Positions 9,984-20,511 of a DNA stretch of 64,000 nucleotides are shown here, piece after piece; the stretch's first letter is position 1; every line of letters begins with the position of its first letter. The translations under genes were made by a program, and so were the position numbers. The stretch is from Neostapfia colusana (lineage: Eukaryota; Streptophyta; Magnoliopsida; Poales; Poaceae): the NCBI GenBank assembly GCA_030760725.1, contig JASWHV010000003.1:57612517-57676516 (forward strand), written 5' to 3'. The notes under the pieces are model-generated. The model was not told the DNA's origin, did not search any database, and was given only the letters and a program-made list of their open reading frames with translations.

Positions 9984-11443
9984 TGTAAGGATCGAAACGC
10001 CCAAGAGGGGGGGGTGAATTGGGCTTTTTCAAATTTTAGAGCAATTTAAAACTTTAATGGTTGAAGCCCAATTCCCTATGCAAACTAACTACGCAAGCAA
10101 GAGAGTTAAATGCGGAATAGTAAAAGCGTAATAGTAAGGGGTGAGGAGAGAAATGCAAACTCCCGCGGAGACTCGAAGACACGGCGATTTTTCCCGTGGT
10201 TCGGTAAGATCACAAAAATCTTCCTACGTCCACGTTGTGGCACCCACCAAAAGGGTATAGCCACTCCCAAGTCACCAAGACGAGGGAATCCACTATCTTT
10301 CTCCGTTCGCCTTCTCCGGCAAGGTGGAGCTCAAGCCTTGTACAACGGTGATCCTCCGGGCTTCCACAAACACCTTGGTAAGCTCCGGAGTGATCTCTTC
10401 TTCCTCCAACGTTTACAAGGTGAGAGAAGTCACCAAGACACTCTCTCTCACTAGCCTAGAGATTCCAATCACCAAGAATGGACGCACACAAGCTTCTCTC
10501 TAGCTAGATATAACCTATAGTTGGAGTACAAGAGGTTTTGAAGTGTGGAAGTGGTAGCTCTTGGTCTTGAACGCTTGAGAATGTGTAGTGAGGCTCTGGT
10601 GATCAAGACTTGTCGAAATGGCCGGTTGGAGGGGTATTTATAGCCAGCCCACACGAGATAGCCGTTGGAAAAGTGGGCAGACTTTTTCAGTGAACATCGG
10701 ATCCTCCGATGCACCCCTTTATATGAGCATCGGTCAAATTCCAAATTAGCTGATGTCACGTGTCAGATGTGACCGTTGGATATAACCGTTGGATCTTTTA
10801 ATCGACCGATGTTACTTCAATTTATCATCGGATGATCCGATGAGTTGATCTTCAGAATTGGGTCAGAAATATTGTCTCTGTTGAATTTGACCGATGTACA
10901 CTTACTTCATCATCGGATGATCCGGTGTGTACTTCTTCAGAATAACTCAGATATCATCCTTCGGGTGAAATCAACCGATGTGCCACTTCCTTCACATCGG
11001 ATGATCCGGTGTTTACTGGGCTCTGAGGTCTTCTTCTTCTGCCAACTCAAACTCGACCGATGTAGTCATTTTGCAAGACATCGGATGATCCGGTGAATGC
11101 AACTTGTTTGCTTCGAGTTATTTTGAGTTGATCTTTTGGAATCTTCTTGAGTGACCTCTTTGACACTTGTTTGAAATGATATTACGGTAAAGTGTAAGCT
11201 TCTTGTGTTGCCAATTTTGATAGAATAGATTTGTTTGTATGAGTTCTTCATATCGAATGATCCCTTAGTAGATCGTTGAGGGGTCTCCATTTGTATCCAA
11301 TGAGCAGTAGATGGTGTGAATAGATAGTTCATTAACGGTTGATGTGATATATGTGAAACCTCGCATCCACAAACTCATTAGTAATAACGAACGGTTGTCA
11401 TTAATCACCGAAACCATATCTCACGGGGGCCTAGATGCTTTCA
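9984..11443 (-). repeat. 3-prime LTR of the Sirevirus-like element
   Basis: 1460 bp, TG...CA ended. By eye it differs from the partner LTR by three substitutions and one single-base indel. On the minus strand it has a TATA box (CTATAAATAC, 10643-10634). Four units spaced 84-85 bp carry the palindrome CATCGGATGATCCGRTG at 10826, 10911, 10995 and 11079. The short frames repeated in both LTRs (for example 10469-10759) are non-coding. Confidence 0.95.
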
Positions 11444-11772
11444 ATCTCCCCCTTTTTGGTGATTGATGACAACACAACGAGTAGAGCATAGAATTAATTG
11501 AATTACAACGCAATGCTCAAAAAGAAATATAACAGGTACAAATTGCAACACAAGTGACTCGAAGGCTCAAATAATAATTAATAAAGCGTAAGAGCACAGA
11601 GTAGCACCCGGAGTACAAAAATAGCAAATAATAATAATCTCCAATAAAGTAGCAAAAGGGATAGGCACTCCCCCTAGAACCAAGTACTCCCCCTAGAACT
11701 AAGCTAACCTCCCCCTGACTCTAACTCTTCTCCCCCTTTGGCATCAAGGCACCAAAAAGGAAAGTCGAGTGA
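11444..11772 (-). other. Sirevirus 3-prime untranslated region and polypurine tract
   Basis: Non-coding DNA between the third ORF and the 3-prime LTR. The plus-strand pyrimidine run at 11444-11459 is the polypurine tract on the sense strand. Further runs of CCCCCT at 11670-11740 (sense AGGGGGAG) look like repeated accessory purine tracts. Confidence 0.75.
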
Positions 11773-13872
11773 CTACGACTCAGGCGCGCTCCTGGCGATG
11801 GTGAAGCGGTCGGCGTCGACGGTGCTGTCGCCGGAGCTGCTGGAGGTGGAGGTCGCTGGCGCTGGAGCTGGAGCGGGAGCGGGGGGAGCTGGAGCTGGAG
11901 CTGGAGCTGCTGGTGGATCCGCAGAGACTGCTGGCGCTGGTGGAGGAGGTACTGCCGGAAGGGGTGAGGACTGGAACGGCGTCGGCGGCAGTACTGGAGC
12001 GGGCGCCAGTGGTGGTGCACCTGGAACCTGACCGAGTCCTGAGTGCTGAGGTGGAAGAGCGACTCCTGTCTGCTGATAGAGGTTGGTGACCAACCCCAGG
12101 ATGCCCATCAGCATCTGCTGAGTCTGCTGCTGTTGGTCCAGAGTGCGTCGCGTCATCTGGTCGACAAGGTTGGTGAACCTGTCGGTGTCCTCTCGCCTCT
12201 GACGGGCGATCTCCAGCTGCAACTCCTGCTACTGCCTCTGAAGCTCCTCCTGTCGAGCTGCCTGCTGCTCCTGCTGCTGAGCCATCCGCTGAAGTAAGGC
12301 AGTGAGCTCTGACGGCTGAGTCACCTGAGCCTCTGACACTGGAGGAGGTGTAGGTGGTGGAGCAGCTGAGCCTCCTGCCTCTGTGTCGTGCTGTCTCGGT
12401 GAGAGAGGAGCAGGAGGGAAGTACTCCTCGACACTGTCGCTGGTGTCGCTGTCCGACCATACGTGCTGTAGGTCTACTCCCTGAGCCTCTGCCTGTGCCA
12501 GCTCTGCGTCCTCCTGAGTCAGCTCTGCCCAGTCCTCCTCTGACAGTCTGGCTCGAACCTCACGCTCGACGGGGCGGCCAAGGCGACGGTCTCCCGGGGT
12601 GGGGACTCGGTAGTGGCTGAACCGGGTCACGTGCATCTCCGTCAGCTGAGAGACTCCTGGAGTGTCCTCTGGAACCAGCTGGTGAAGAAGGTGACAGATC
12701 CAGTGACCGAAGACCAGCTGTCGTAGCATCCCAACTCCATCGGTGATCACGTCCTCCATCTCGCAGATCAGAATGTCTACTATGTCGAACTCCATCCCGT
12801 TCATCACATAGAACAGGATGGTCTGCTGAAGGATCTAGAATCCCTCCAAGTACCCGGACCTCGGTAGCAGGGTACGCCTGAGGACGTGGTGAACTGTCCG
12901 AGCTGCTGGGGTGAGAAGCGCTGGCACCCTCGGCTGGTCTGGAGTGAACGGCTGAGTGAACAAACCTCTGATCTCCTCAAAAGGTGGTGTCACTCCTCCA
13001 GTCAGTGGTCTCCTCGGCGGGTCTGCGTCTTCGTAGACTATCTGGTGCAGGCACGTAGTAGAGAGCTCCACACCAAGCAGTCTGCCCAACAGGTCTCGAG
13101 ATACGTCGTGGATCCGCCCCATGAACATGAAGTGAATCGAGCGACGACCCTCAGAGACGTAGAGTGTCGCGTAGAACACTCTGACCCACTCCTCGACGTA
13201 GGCACTCCTCTGGTGCGAGAGTAGGTCCACAAGGCCTCTGTATCTCTCGAAAAGTGGCCTGATCCCGTGTCCTGCTGCCACTGCAAGCTGATCCCAGTCA
13301 ATGCTGTTATGCTGGAATAGCTTGTGACCCGGACGCCTGTAAGTCTTGTATAGGGACGCCTGTGTCAGGGTCCAGAACCGGGAGTCAACTCGAGCGTCCC
13401 TAGGCCGTGGGAACCACTCCTCGATCAACGCTGACCATCTGAGCTTCTTTAGTTGCCTTGTCTTCATCTTCCTGTAGTCAGTGAGTCTGACCTCTTCGGC
13501 AACTCGGACTGCTGTGTCCATCAGGTGGATGGCCCTTTCGGCCTCTCTGTCCTCGGCGCGGTCAGCTGCAGAGGGGCGCCGACTCGCCGTAGGAGTCTGT
13601 CCACCTCCACGAGTCCTCGGGGTGCGCCGGCGGATGAGAGGCGGCACCTCGGTCTCCTCCTCGTCGGAGCCCTCGGGAGGCACCGGCTGGATCGGAGGCT
13701 GCTCCTGCCTCTGCCGGGACTCGCGGATCCGTAAGGAACCGCGATGGCCGCACTCACGCTCCTCGGCGGCGCGAGCGGCCAACTCCGCACGACGCGCGTC
13801 CTTGGACATCTTTTGCTTCTTCGCGGTGGGCTCCTCAATAGCCTTCCCTTTTCCTCTGCGATCGCGACCCAT
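11773..13872 (-). pseudogene. Third (env-position) ORF of the Sirevirus-like element
   Basis: One continuous frame of 700 codons, starting MGRDRRGKGKAIEEPTAKKQ, broken only by in-frame stops at 12837-12835 and 12231-12229. The N-terminus is basic and charged. The middle (about residues 130-345) is a folded-looking domain with aromatic strings such as RRSIHFMFMGRIHDVSRDLL, resembling a domain annotated in grasses as a putative plant transposon protein. The C-terminus has a Gln-rich coiled coil (MAQQQEQQAARQEELQRQ) and a Pro/Ala-rich tail with alternating AP. It follows pol in the same sense, where some Sireviruses carry an env-like gene. I see no signal peptide or clear membrane segment, so an envelope role is unsupported. 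Confidence 0.7.
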
Positions 13873-15066
13873 TTCAGCGACGAACGGCGAAGCTCGGCGA
13901 GGGAGACGCGGTGGAGGAGGGAACTGTGGCGGCGCGGTGGAACGGTGGCGGCGCTCGCGAGAGAGGCGGTGGCGGCGACTGGAGGTGGCGTGCGTGGGAG
14001 AGATGGCGGCGGCGGCTGCTGGAAGTCGGCGCGGCGGCTGGGAGGCGGCGCGGCGGCTGGGAGGCGGCGCGCGGGGAGAGGTGGTGACGGCGGCGACGCC
14101 TGAAGGCGGCGGCGGCGCCTGGAGGCGGCGGCGGCGGCTGGGGCGGTGGCGAGGACGTCAGGCGGCGGCGGAGGTCGGGGAAAGAAGGAAAGAAAACGAG
14201 CGGCGGCCGACCCCCCTTTTTAAACTGTTCGGGCAAACCCTAGCCGCGCATAACACACCGGATGGACCGATGATCATCGGAGGATGCATCGGTCGAGTTC
14301 AACAGAGAGTTGTTCCAAAAACTCTCTTTGAACACCGGATGGACCGACGTTGAGGTGGCGATCATCGGTCGATTTCTGCAGGGCACCAGGAAAACTGAAC
14401 ACCGGATGCTCCGATGTCTTTTGAAATGAACTCATCGGTTGATTTGTGACATCTGACTTGAACTGAAGCACCAATTGATCTGATGATCTGCTGGCCCTGG
14501 CATCGGATAATCCGATGACTACAGAAAACCTAAGACTGCCCATATGTGTCCTTGGACTTAAACACACAAAGGTAAGGATGGGTCCTCGGACTTTTTGGGC
14601 AACTCCTAACCTCTAATATAAGGCTTCAAATATAGTGCCACATATTTGCTAAGCCCTTCAGCAAGAGAAACACACAAGGTTAGGAGTGAAACCATGAAAA
14701 TGTAGGGCTCATGCTTTGTGAGCTAGAGTATAGAAAACTTCTATCTCCTTAAAGCATGTACCTTTAGAATTTTGCTCTATCCACATTATATGAGTTGAGA
14801 TATTGCATTTTGAACAGGTCTCCTTCTCATGATGTGGGTTCCCCTTTGTGACAATCTACCGTATGCAATGCCAAACAAAATAATGCAAGATATTGAATGA
14901 GTGCAAGTCTATATGGCAGGAATCATGCAAGGCGTAATGTAAATCTATCTTGCCAAGTTTAAACCTGCCAAAGGCTTCCTCAGGAAAAGCTATTTCTAGC
15001 TTGCCCCTATCCTTTGGGAGTTAGACAAGACCTATTTGATATGCAACCTTACATGAACATGGCAAC
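13873..15066 (-). other. Sirevirus pol-to-ORF3 spacer with palindromic motifs
   Basis: Positions 13873-14210 are a GGC-rich low-complexity stretch, open in several frames because stop codons are rare there. Positions 14255-14520 carry repeated motifs of the CACCGGATGxxCCGATG and CATCGGT type (for example 14401 and 14501), matching the LTR palindromes. The remainder to pol is AT-rich and holds no recognised gene. Confidence 0.65.
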
Positions 15067-18000
15067 TTACATGACGTTAGATGCATCTAGCACATTCAAT
15101 TCAATTCTAAGTCTAGAAAAAGTTTTCTCATCAAGTGGTTTAGTGAAGATATCCGCCAATTGTTCTTCGGACCTAACACCTTGCAAAGAGATGTCTCCTT
15201 TAGCCTCATGGTCCCGCAAGAAGTGATGGTGAATATCAATGTGCTTAGTGCGGGAGTGTTAAACGGGGTTTCTAGCTATCTTAACCGCACTTTCATTGTC
15301 ACAAAGGAGAGGCACACAATCAAACTTAATTCCAATGTCCAAAAGGGTTTGCTTCATATATAGAATTTGGCACAACATGCACCGGCCGCTATATATTCTG
15401 CCTCCGCGGTGGACAAAGCCACGGAGTTTTGCTTTTTGCTCGACCAAGATACTAGGGAACGCCCAAGTAAGTGGCACCCACCGGAGGTACTCTTGCGATC
15501 CACACGGCATCCGGCAAAGTCCGAATCCGAGTAACCCAAGAGATGAAAACTAGCGTTCTTGGGGTACCACAAACCTACACTTGGGGTATGCTTGAGATAC
15601 CTAAGTATCCTAAAGACCGCCTTACGATGCGATTCTTTAGTTGCCGCTTGAAAGCGAGCACACAAGCACACACTAAACATGATATCGGGCCTAGATGCGG
15701 TAAGATATAATAATGAACCAATCATGGAACGGTAATGAGATTGATCAATAGGTTTACCGTCCATGTCCGCGTCGAGATGACAATTTGTTGCCATTGGAGT
15801 ACTTCTTGAGCTGCAATCTTCCATTTCAAACTTCTTCAAGAGGTCTTTGGTGTACTTTTCTTGGTAGATGAAAGTCCCCTCTTGAAGTTGCTTGATTTGA
15901 AATCCTAGGAAGAAATTGAGTTCTCCAATCATTGACATCTCGAACTCCCTAGACATCATGGTGCCAAACTCAAGACTAAGAGATTTGTTAGTTGAGCCAA
16001 AAATAATGTCATCAACGTAAATTTGACAAAGAAATAAATCCCCGTTGATGTCCTTGGTGAAAAGTGTGGTGTCCACCCTCCCGATCTTGAATCCTTGCAT
16101 GGCTAGGAAATCCCTAAGACGTTCATACCATGCCCTAGGTGCTTGCTTGAGCCCGTAGAGCGCCTTGTGTAACCTATACACATGGTTAGGATTCCTCGGA
16201 TCTTCAAACCGGGAGGTTGCTCAACGAAAACAAGCTCGTTAATATAACCATTGAGGAAGGCACTTTTCACATCCATTTGATAAAGCATAATATTGTGATG
16301 TGAAGCAAAAGCAAGGAGTATGCGAATAGCTTCTAACCGTGCGGCCGGGGCAAAGGTCTCTCCAAAGTCTAGTCCTTCTACTTGTGAAAAACCCTTGGCC
16401 ACAAGCCTTGCCTTGTTGCGGACCACCACGCCATTCTCGTCTTGCTTGTTGCGGTACACCCACTTTGTTCCGATGACGTTTTTGTTCTTGGGTCGCTCCT
16501 CCAATACCCAAACTTCATTTCGGGTGAAGTTGTTGAGTTCTTCTTGCATAGCCATCACCCAATTGGGATCTTGGAGTGCTTCCTCAATATTTGTGGGTTC
16601 TACACACGAAACAAAAGAGTAGTGCTCACAAAATGAAGCAACATGGCGAGAACGAGTACTTACTCCCCGTGACGGACTTCCGATGATTTGATCCATCGGA
16701 TGTGCCTTGGAGATGCGCCCATGCCTCATAAGAGGTTGTGAGGCACTTGGTGGTGGTGAGGCATCTTGCTCGTCTTGTGGTTGGACTTGACCTTGGACTT
16801 CTTCTTCTTCTTGGTGTTGTGTGGCATGTGAATCTTGCATTGGCAATGGATCATTTTTCTCTTCTTCTTCATCAATTTGAGGCGCCATGGAGGTGTTGAT
16901 GTTGGAACTTGAGGCTCCCCCTTGATCATGGCTCTCCCCAACTTCGAGCTTGATGTCTCCTATGGTCATGTTCTTCATAGCTTCTCGTAGAGGCTCATCA
17001 TCTATATCATCACGATCAAAACTCTCCTCTTGGGAGCCATTAGTCTCATCAAACTCAACATCACAACTTTCTTCAACTAACCCGGAGGTTTGGTTGAATA
17101 CTCGATATGCTTTTGAGTTTGACGCATAACCTAGAAAGATGCCAACATCACACCTTCTTTCAAACTTACCGAGCCTTTTCTTGCGGTAGATGTAGCACTT
17201 GCACCCGAAGACTCGAAAGTAGGAGATGTTGGGCTTTCTCCCAATGAGGAGCTCATATGGGGTCTTTTGAAGTAGTCGATGAAGGTAGACCCTATTTGCG
17301 GCATGGCACGCCGTGTTGATTGCTTCGGCCCAAAACTTTTCCGACGTGCCATAGTCATCAAGCATTGCTCTTGCAAGGGTGATGAGAGTCTTGTTCTTCC
17401 TTTCAACGACACCATTTTGTTGAGGGGTGTATGTGGTCGAAAACTCGTGCTTCACGCCTTCACGATCACACCACTCCCCAATGTTGTAGTTCTTGAACTC
17501 GGTGCCGTTGTCACTCCGGACCTTGATGATAGAAAGTTGAAATTCCCTTTGCGCTCGTTTAGCGAAGGTCTTGAAGATTTCCGGAGTTTCACCCTTGTCA
17601 CCTAGAAACAGTGTCCAAGCATACCGAGAGTAGTCATCAACAATGACAAGACAATAAAGGTTACCGCCAAGGCTTTGGTATGTGGACGGTCCGAAGAGGT
17701 CCATGTGAAGTAGTTCAAGTGGCTTGGAGGTTGACACCATTGTCTTCATCGGATGGTGTGAGGCAACTTGCTTCCCGGCTTGACATGCGCTACAAAGCTT
17801 GTTCTTTTCGAATGTGACATCCTTCACGCCGGTCACCATCCCAAGCTTGAATGACTTCTTGAGCTTGCTCATCCCAATGTGAGCAATGCGCCGATGCCAT
17901 AGCCATCCCAAACTTGTCTTGGTGAAAAGACAAGTGGTCAAGCTAGCATCCTTGTTGGAGAAGTCCACCAAGTAGAGATGTCCATGCCGAAAACCTTTGA

Positions 18001-18322
18001 ATATTAGTTCTTTGCTTGAATCACTAGTTACCACAACACCATTCTTGTCAAATGTGCATGTTAGTCCAAGATCACATAATTGTGCAATAGAAAGTAAATT
18101 AAAACTAAGAGACTTAACGTAAAGCACATTAGAGGTAGACAAATCGTGAGAAATAGCAATTTTATCCAAACCAATCACCTTCCCCTTTGAGTTATCACCA
18201 AAGGTGACTTGTTCATGATTGCCGGGGTTTTCTATGGAGGTGAACATACCATCATTACCGGTCATATGTTGAGTGCACCCACTATCAAGTACCCAATGCT
18301 TTCCTCCGGCTTTGTAGTTCAC
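15067..18322 (-). pseudogene. Sirevirus pol: protease, integrase, RT, RNase H
   Basis: The first frame (18322-16103) has the aspartic protease motif WVLDSGCTQHMTGN. It is followed by the GAG-pre-integrase domain (HRRIAHIG to CSACQAGKQ) and the integrase core with D208, D271 and E307, a 35-residue D-E spacing. The RT N-terminus (ARLVAKGFSQVEGLDFGETF) follows. A one-base loss near 16210 moves the RT into the next frame, which holds LYGLKQAPRAWYERL and the catalytic YVDD (16019-16008). RNase H follows (SWSSKKQNSVALSTAEAEYI), with a frameshift near 15370 and a stop at 15261-15259. The end, ADIFTKPLD, reaches a TAA at 15069-15067. Copia order is clear. It cannot make an intact polyprotein. Confidence 0.9.
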
Positions 18323-18336
18323 CTACACACATGAAG

Positions 18337-19080
18337 TTAGTTTTTGAGTTTAGAAACCCAAGCCAACTTAGGTCCTTGTATGTGTGATACAAGTGTTTTT
18401 GGAACCCAAAGTTGCTTGGGGAGCTTCCCCTTCATGCCCTTGATGTCTTTGCCGATGAACCTTGTCTTCACTTTTCCACCTACTTTGCTCAATAGATAGT
18501 GATAATCATTGAACGTAGATTTATAGTTGGGAGGCAATTTGGGAGAAGGACGGTTGGGAAGAGGACACTCCCTCGTGTGATGTCCGGTGACCTCACAATG
18601 TTGGCAATAGGAACCAACTTCCTTGATGAAGCTTGTCCTAAGCTCCGGTGAGGGCACCTTTCCTTTGTTGGGCACCGGGAAGGATCCAAGTCCCCTCTTG
18701 TGGAAGCCTTTAGCTTGTTGGTAGAGGATCTCCTTGTGCTTGTCCTCCCCCTTAGAAAGTCTTGCCACACTAGTGCGAAGACTTTCAATTTCGTCCATTA
18801 GCTCCTTCTCCCTAGGGCTTGCTTTCAAAGGCAAAGACTCATCCAAAATATTAGTGGCATGTGAATTAGGTGATATTTTGCCATTAAGGGTTTTTTTCTT
18901 TGTGTTTTTCACTTTAAGTTCAATCGCTTCATAAGCGAGGTTAAGCACTTCATGTTCTTGAACCAACTCATTGTGCTTTGCCAAGAGTGCTAAGTTAGCT
19001 AAGTCAAGCTCATGATACTTAAGCTTGATTTGAGCATTCTCCTCCTCGATTTGCTTAACATTTGATTTGAGCGTGTCATG
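18337..19080 (-). pseudogene. Sirevirus gag-pol linker with second zinc knuckle
   Basis: It continues the gag frame after the TAG at 19083-19081 and stops with TAA at 18339-18337. It encodes a Lys/Glu-rich coiled coil (HNELVQEHEVLNLAYEAIEL) and a zinc knuckle CQHCEVTGHHTREC. The next frame (pol) begins 15 nt further on in a different register. The gag stop and the frame change might be natural expression signals or damage. With the other lesions nearby, damage is the simpler reading. Confidence 0.7.
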
Positions 19081-20451
19081 CTATTTAAGTATGGTTACAT
19101 ACTTATCATGCAAATCGAGGTTGGCACTTTCAAGCTTAGCTCGAGCTAGCTCAAGAGCCTTAACCTTAGCCTTTTCCTTTTTTATAATGGCATGATATTC
19201 ATTAATCATAGATGCTAATTCATCGGGTGAAAGCTCATCATCATCATCGCTAGAATCTTCACATACCTTTGAGTTACCTTTCGCCATTAGGCACATGGGA
19301 GGTGGACGAAGAGGTGAGTCATCCTTGTTGACGACGGCGAGGCCCGCCAAGTTTTCTTCCTCTTCACTATCTTCGTCGCTTGACTCTTCATCCGTGATCC
19401 ACTCATTGGCTTCACACATGAAGACCTTTTGAGTCCCTCTTCTCTTCTTTGGAAAGAGCTTGGTTTTCTTACCTTTGTCAAATTTCTTCTTTCCAAAAGA
19501 ACGCTTGGGCTTAACCTCCTCTTCATCATCACTTTCTTCTAGCTTGTAATGCTTCCCATTTTCCTTCCTTTTGTCCGGTCTTGGACAATCATATGATATG
19601 TGGCCTAGATCACCACAATTGTAGCACGTCTTGTTTTCATCTTTTCTTGGCAAGAAGGCTTTCTTTTTAGGATCAAAAGAGTATCCCTTTTTTGCAATCT
19701 TGGAGTTGAGGCGTGAGAATTTCCTCATCATCAAAGCAAGTTCATCATCATCATCTTCGCTTGTTTCTTGCTCTTCTTCACTTGAGCTAGGCTCAACCAC
19801 TTTCTTCTTCTTGGAAGTTGTCTTCTTGGTTGAAGCCTTGAGAGCAATGGTTTTTGATGATGACTCCTCCATCATTCCAAGTACGCTCATCTCATGAGCA
19901 TAGATTTCTCCAATGAGCTCCGAAACTTCCATGTCTAGTGACTCCTTTTGGAGCATTGAATTGATAATGTTGTACTTGGGCTTGGGTAGAAGCATGAGGA
20001 TCTTGCGATTGATAAGTCCCTTGCCAAGAGAAGCAATGTCAAGTGCGTTAATTTCCTCAATGAGCACATTTAAACGAGAAAACATTTGGTTAACGTTCTC
20101 ATGAGGAAACATCTTAAATTCATCATATTTTGATTTAAGCATGTGATATTTGAGTTCTTTAACCCGAGATGAGCCCTCATGTATTTCAATTAGACATGCC
20201 CAAATTTTACACGCTTTTTCTTTACTAGCAATCCTAGCAAAGACATCTTGACTAATGCATTCATATATGGCATTTCTAGCCTTAGCGTCCCATTTTAGTT
20301 GGTCACCAACATAGTCAAGATTTCCAAACCCCGCATGGGTCGCTTCCCACACTTCGGGAGCAATTGACTCAAGGTAAGCGCGCATGCGTGCTTTCCAATA
20401 AGCAAAATTCTTGCCCTCGAAGGTAGGAACCGAACCCCCATTCTTGGCCAT
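19081..20451 (-). CDS. Sirevirus gag (capsid/nucleocapsid) protein
   Basis: 456 codons. The ATG at 20451 lies 46 nt downstream of the primer-binding site. The N-terminal half is a copia gag capsid region (FEGKNFAYWKARMRAYLES, SRVKELKYHMLKSKYDEFKM). A Lys/Ser/Glu-rich hinge leads to a CCHC zinc knuckle at residues 276-289 (CYNCGDLGHISYDC), followed by basic and acidic low-complexity stretches and a coiled coil. It would assemble cytoplasmic virus-like particles. A TAG at 19083-19081 ends it, with the same frame continuing downstream. It is the only long intact frame of this element. Confidence 0.88.
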   Translation of the reverse strand: MAKNGGSVPTFEGKNFAYWKARMRAYLESIAPEVWEATHAGFGNLDYVGDQLKWDAKARNAIYECISQDVFARIASKEKACKIWACLIEIHEGSSRVKELKYHMLKSKYDEFKMFPHENVNQMFSRLNVLIEEINALDIASLGKGLINRKILMLLPKPKYNIINSMLQKESLDMEVSELIGEIYAHEMSVLGMMEESSSKTIALKASTKKTTSKKKKVVEPSSSEEEQETSEDDDDELALMMRKFSRLNSKIAKKGYSFDPKKKAFLPRKDENKTCYNCGDLGHISYDCPRPDKRKENGKHYKLEESDDEEEVKPKRSFGKKKFDKGKKTKLFPKKRRGTQKVFMCEANEWITDEESSDEDSEEEENLAGLAVVNKDDSPLRPPPMCLMAKGNSKVCEDSSDDDDELSPDELASMINEYHAIIKKEKAKVKALELARAKLESANLDLHDKYVTILK

Positions 20452-20497
20452 TTTCGCTCTCTAGCGGTGAAGCTAGAATGATCCAATGAGCAACCTT

Positions 20498-20509
20498 GCT
20501 CTGATACCA
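20498..20509 (-). promoter_or_regulatory. Primer-binding site, Met-tRNA type
   Basis: TGGTATCAGAGC on the minus strand lies two bases inside the 5-prime LTR. It is complementary to the initiator methionine tRNA used by most plant copia elements to prime minus-strand DNA synthesis. Confidence 0.93.
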
Positions 20510-20511
20510 AT

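Noticed and set aside
10469..11332. Short frames repeated at 10469-11332 and 20996-21859
   Set aside because: They repeat exactly because both lie in the LTRs. Palindromes and the TATA box show the region is regulatory.
11738..12297. Gly/Ala-rich and Leu-rich plus-strand frames
   Set aside because: They are antisense shadows of the GC-rich Pro/Ala tail of the minus-strand third ORF.
13481..14353. 290-codon plus-strand frame
   Set aside because: Antisense to the start of the third ORF and the GGC-rich spacer. High GC leaves few stops, and there is no domain.
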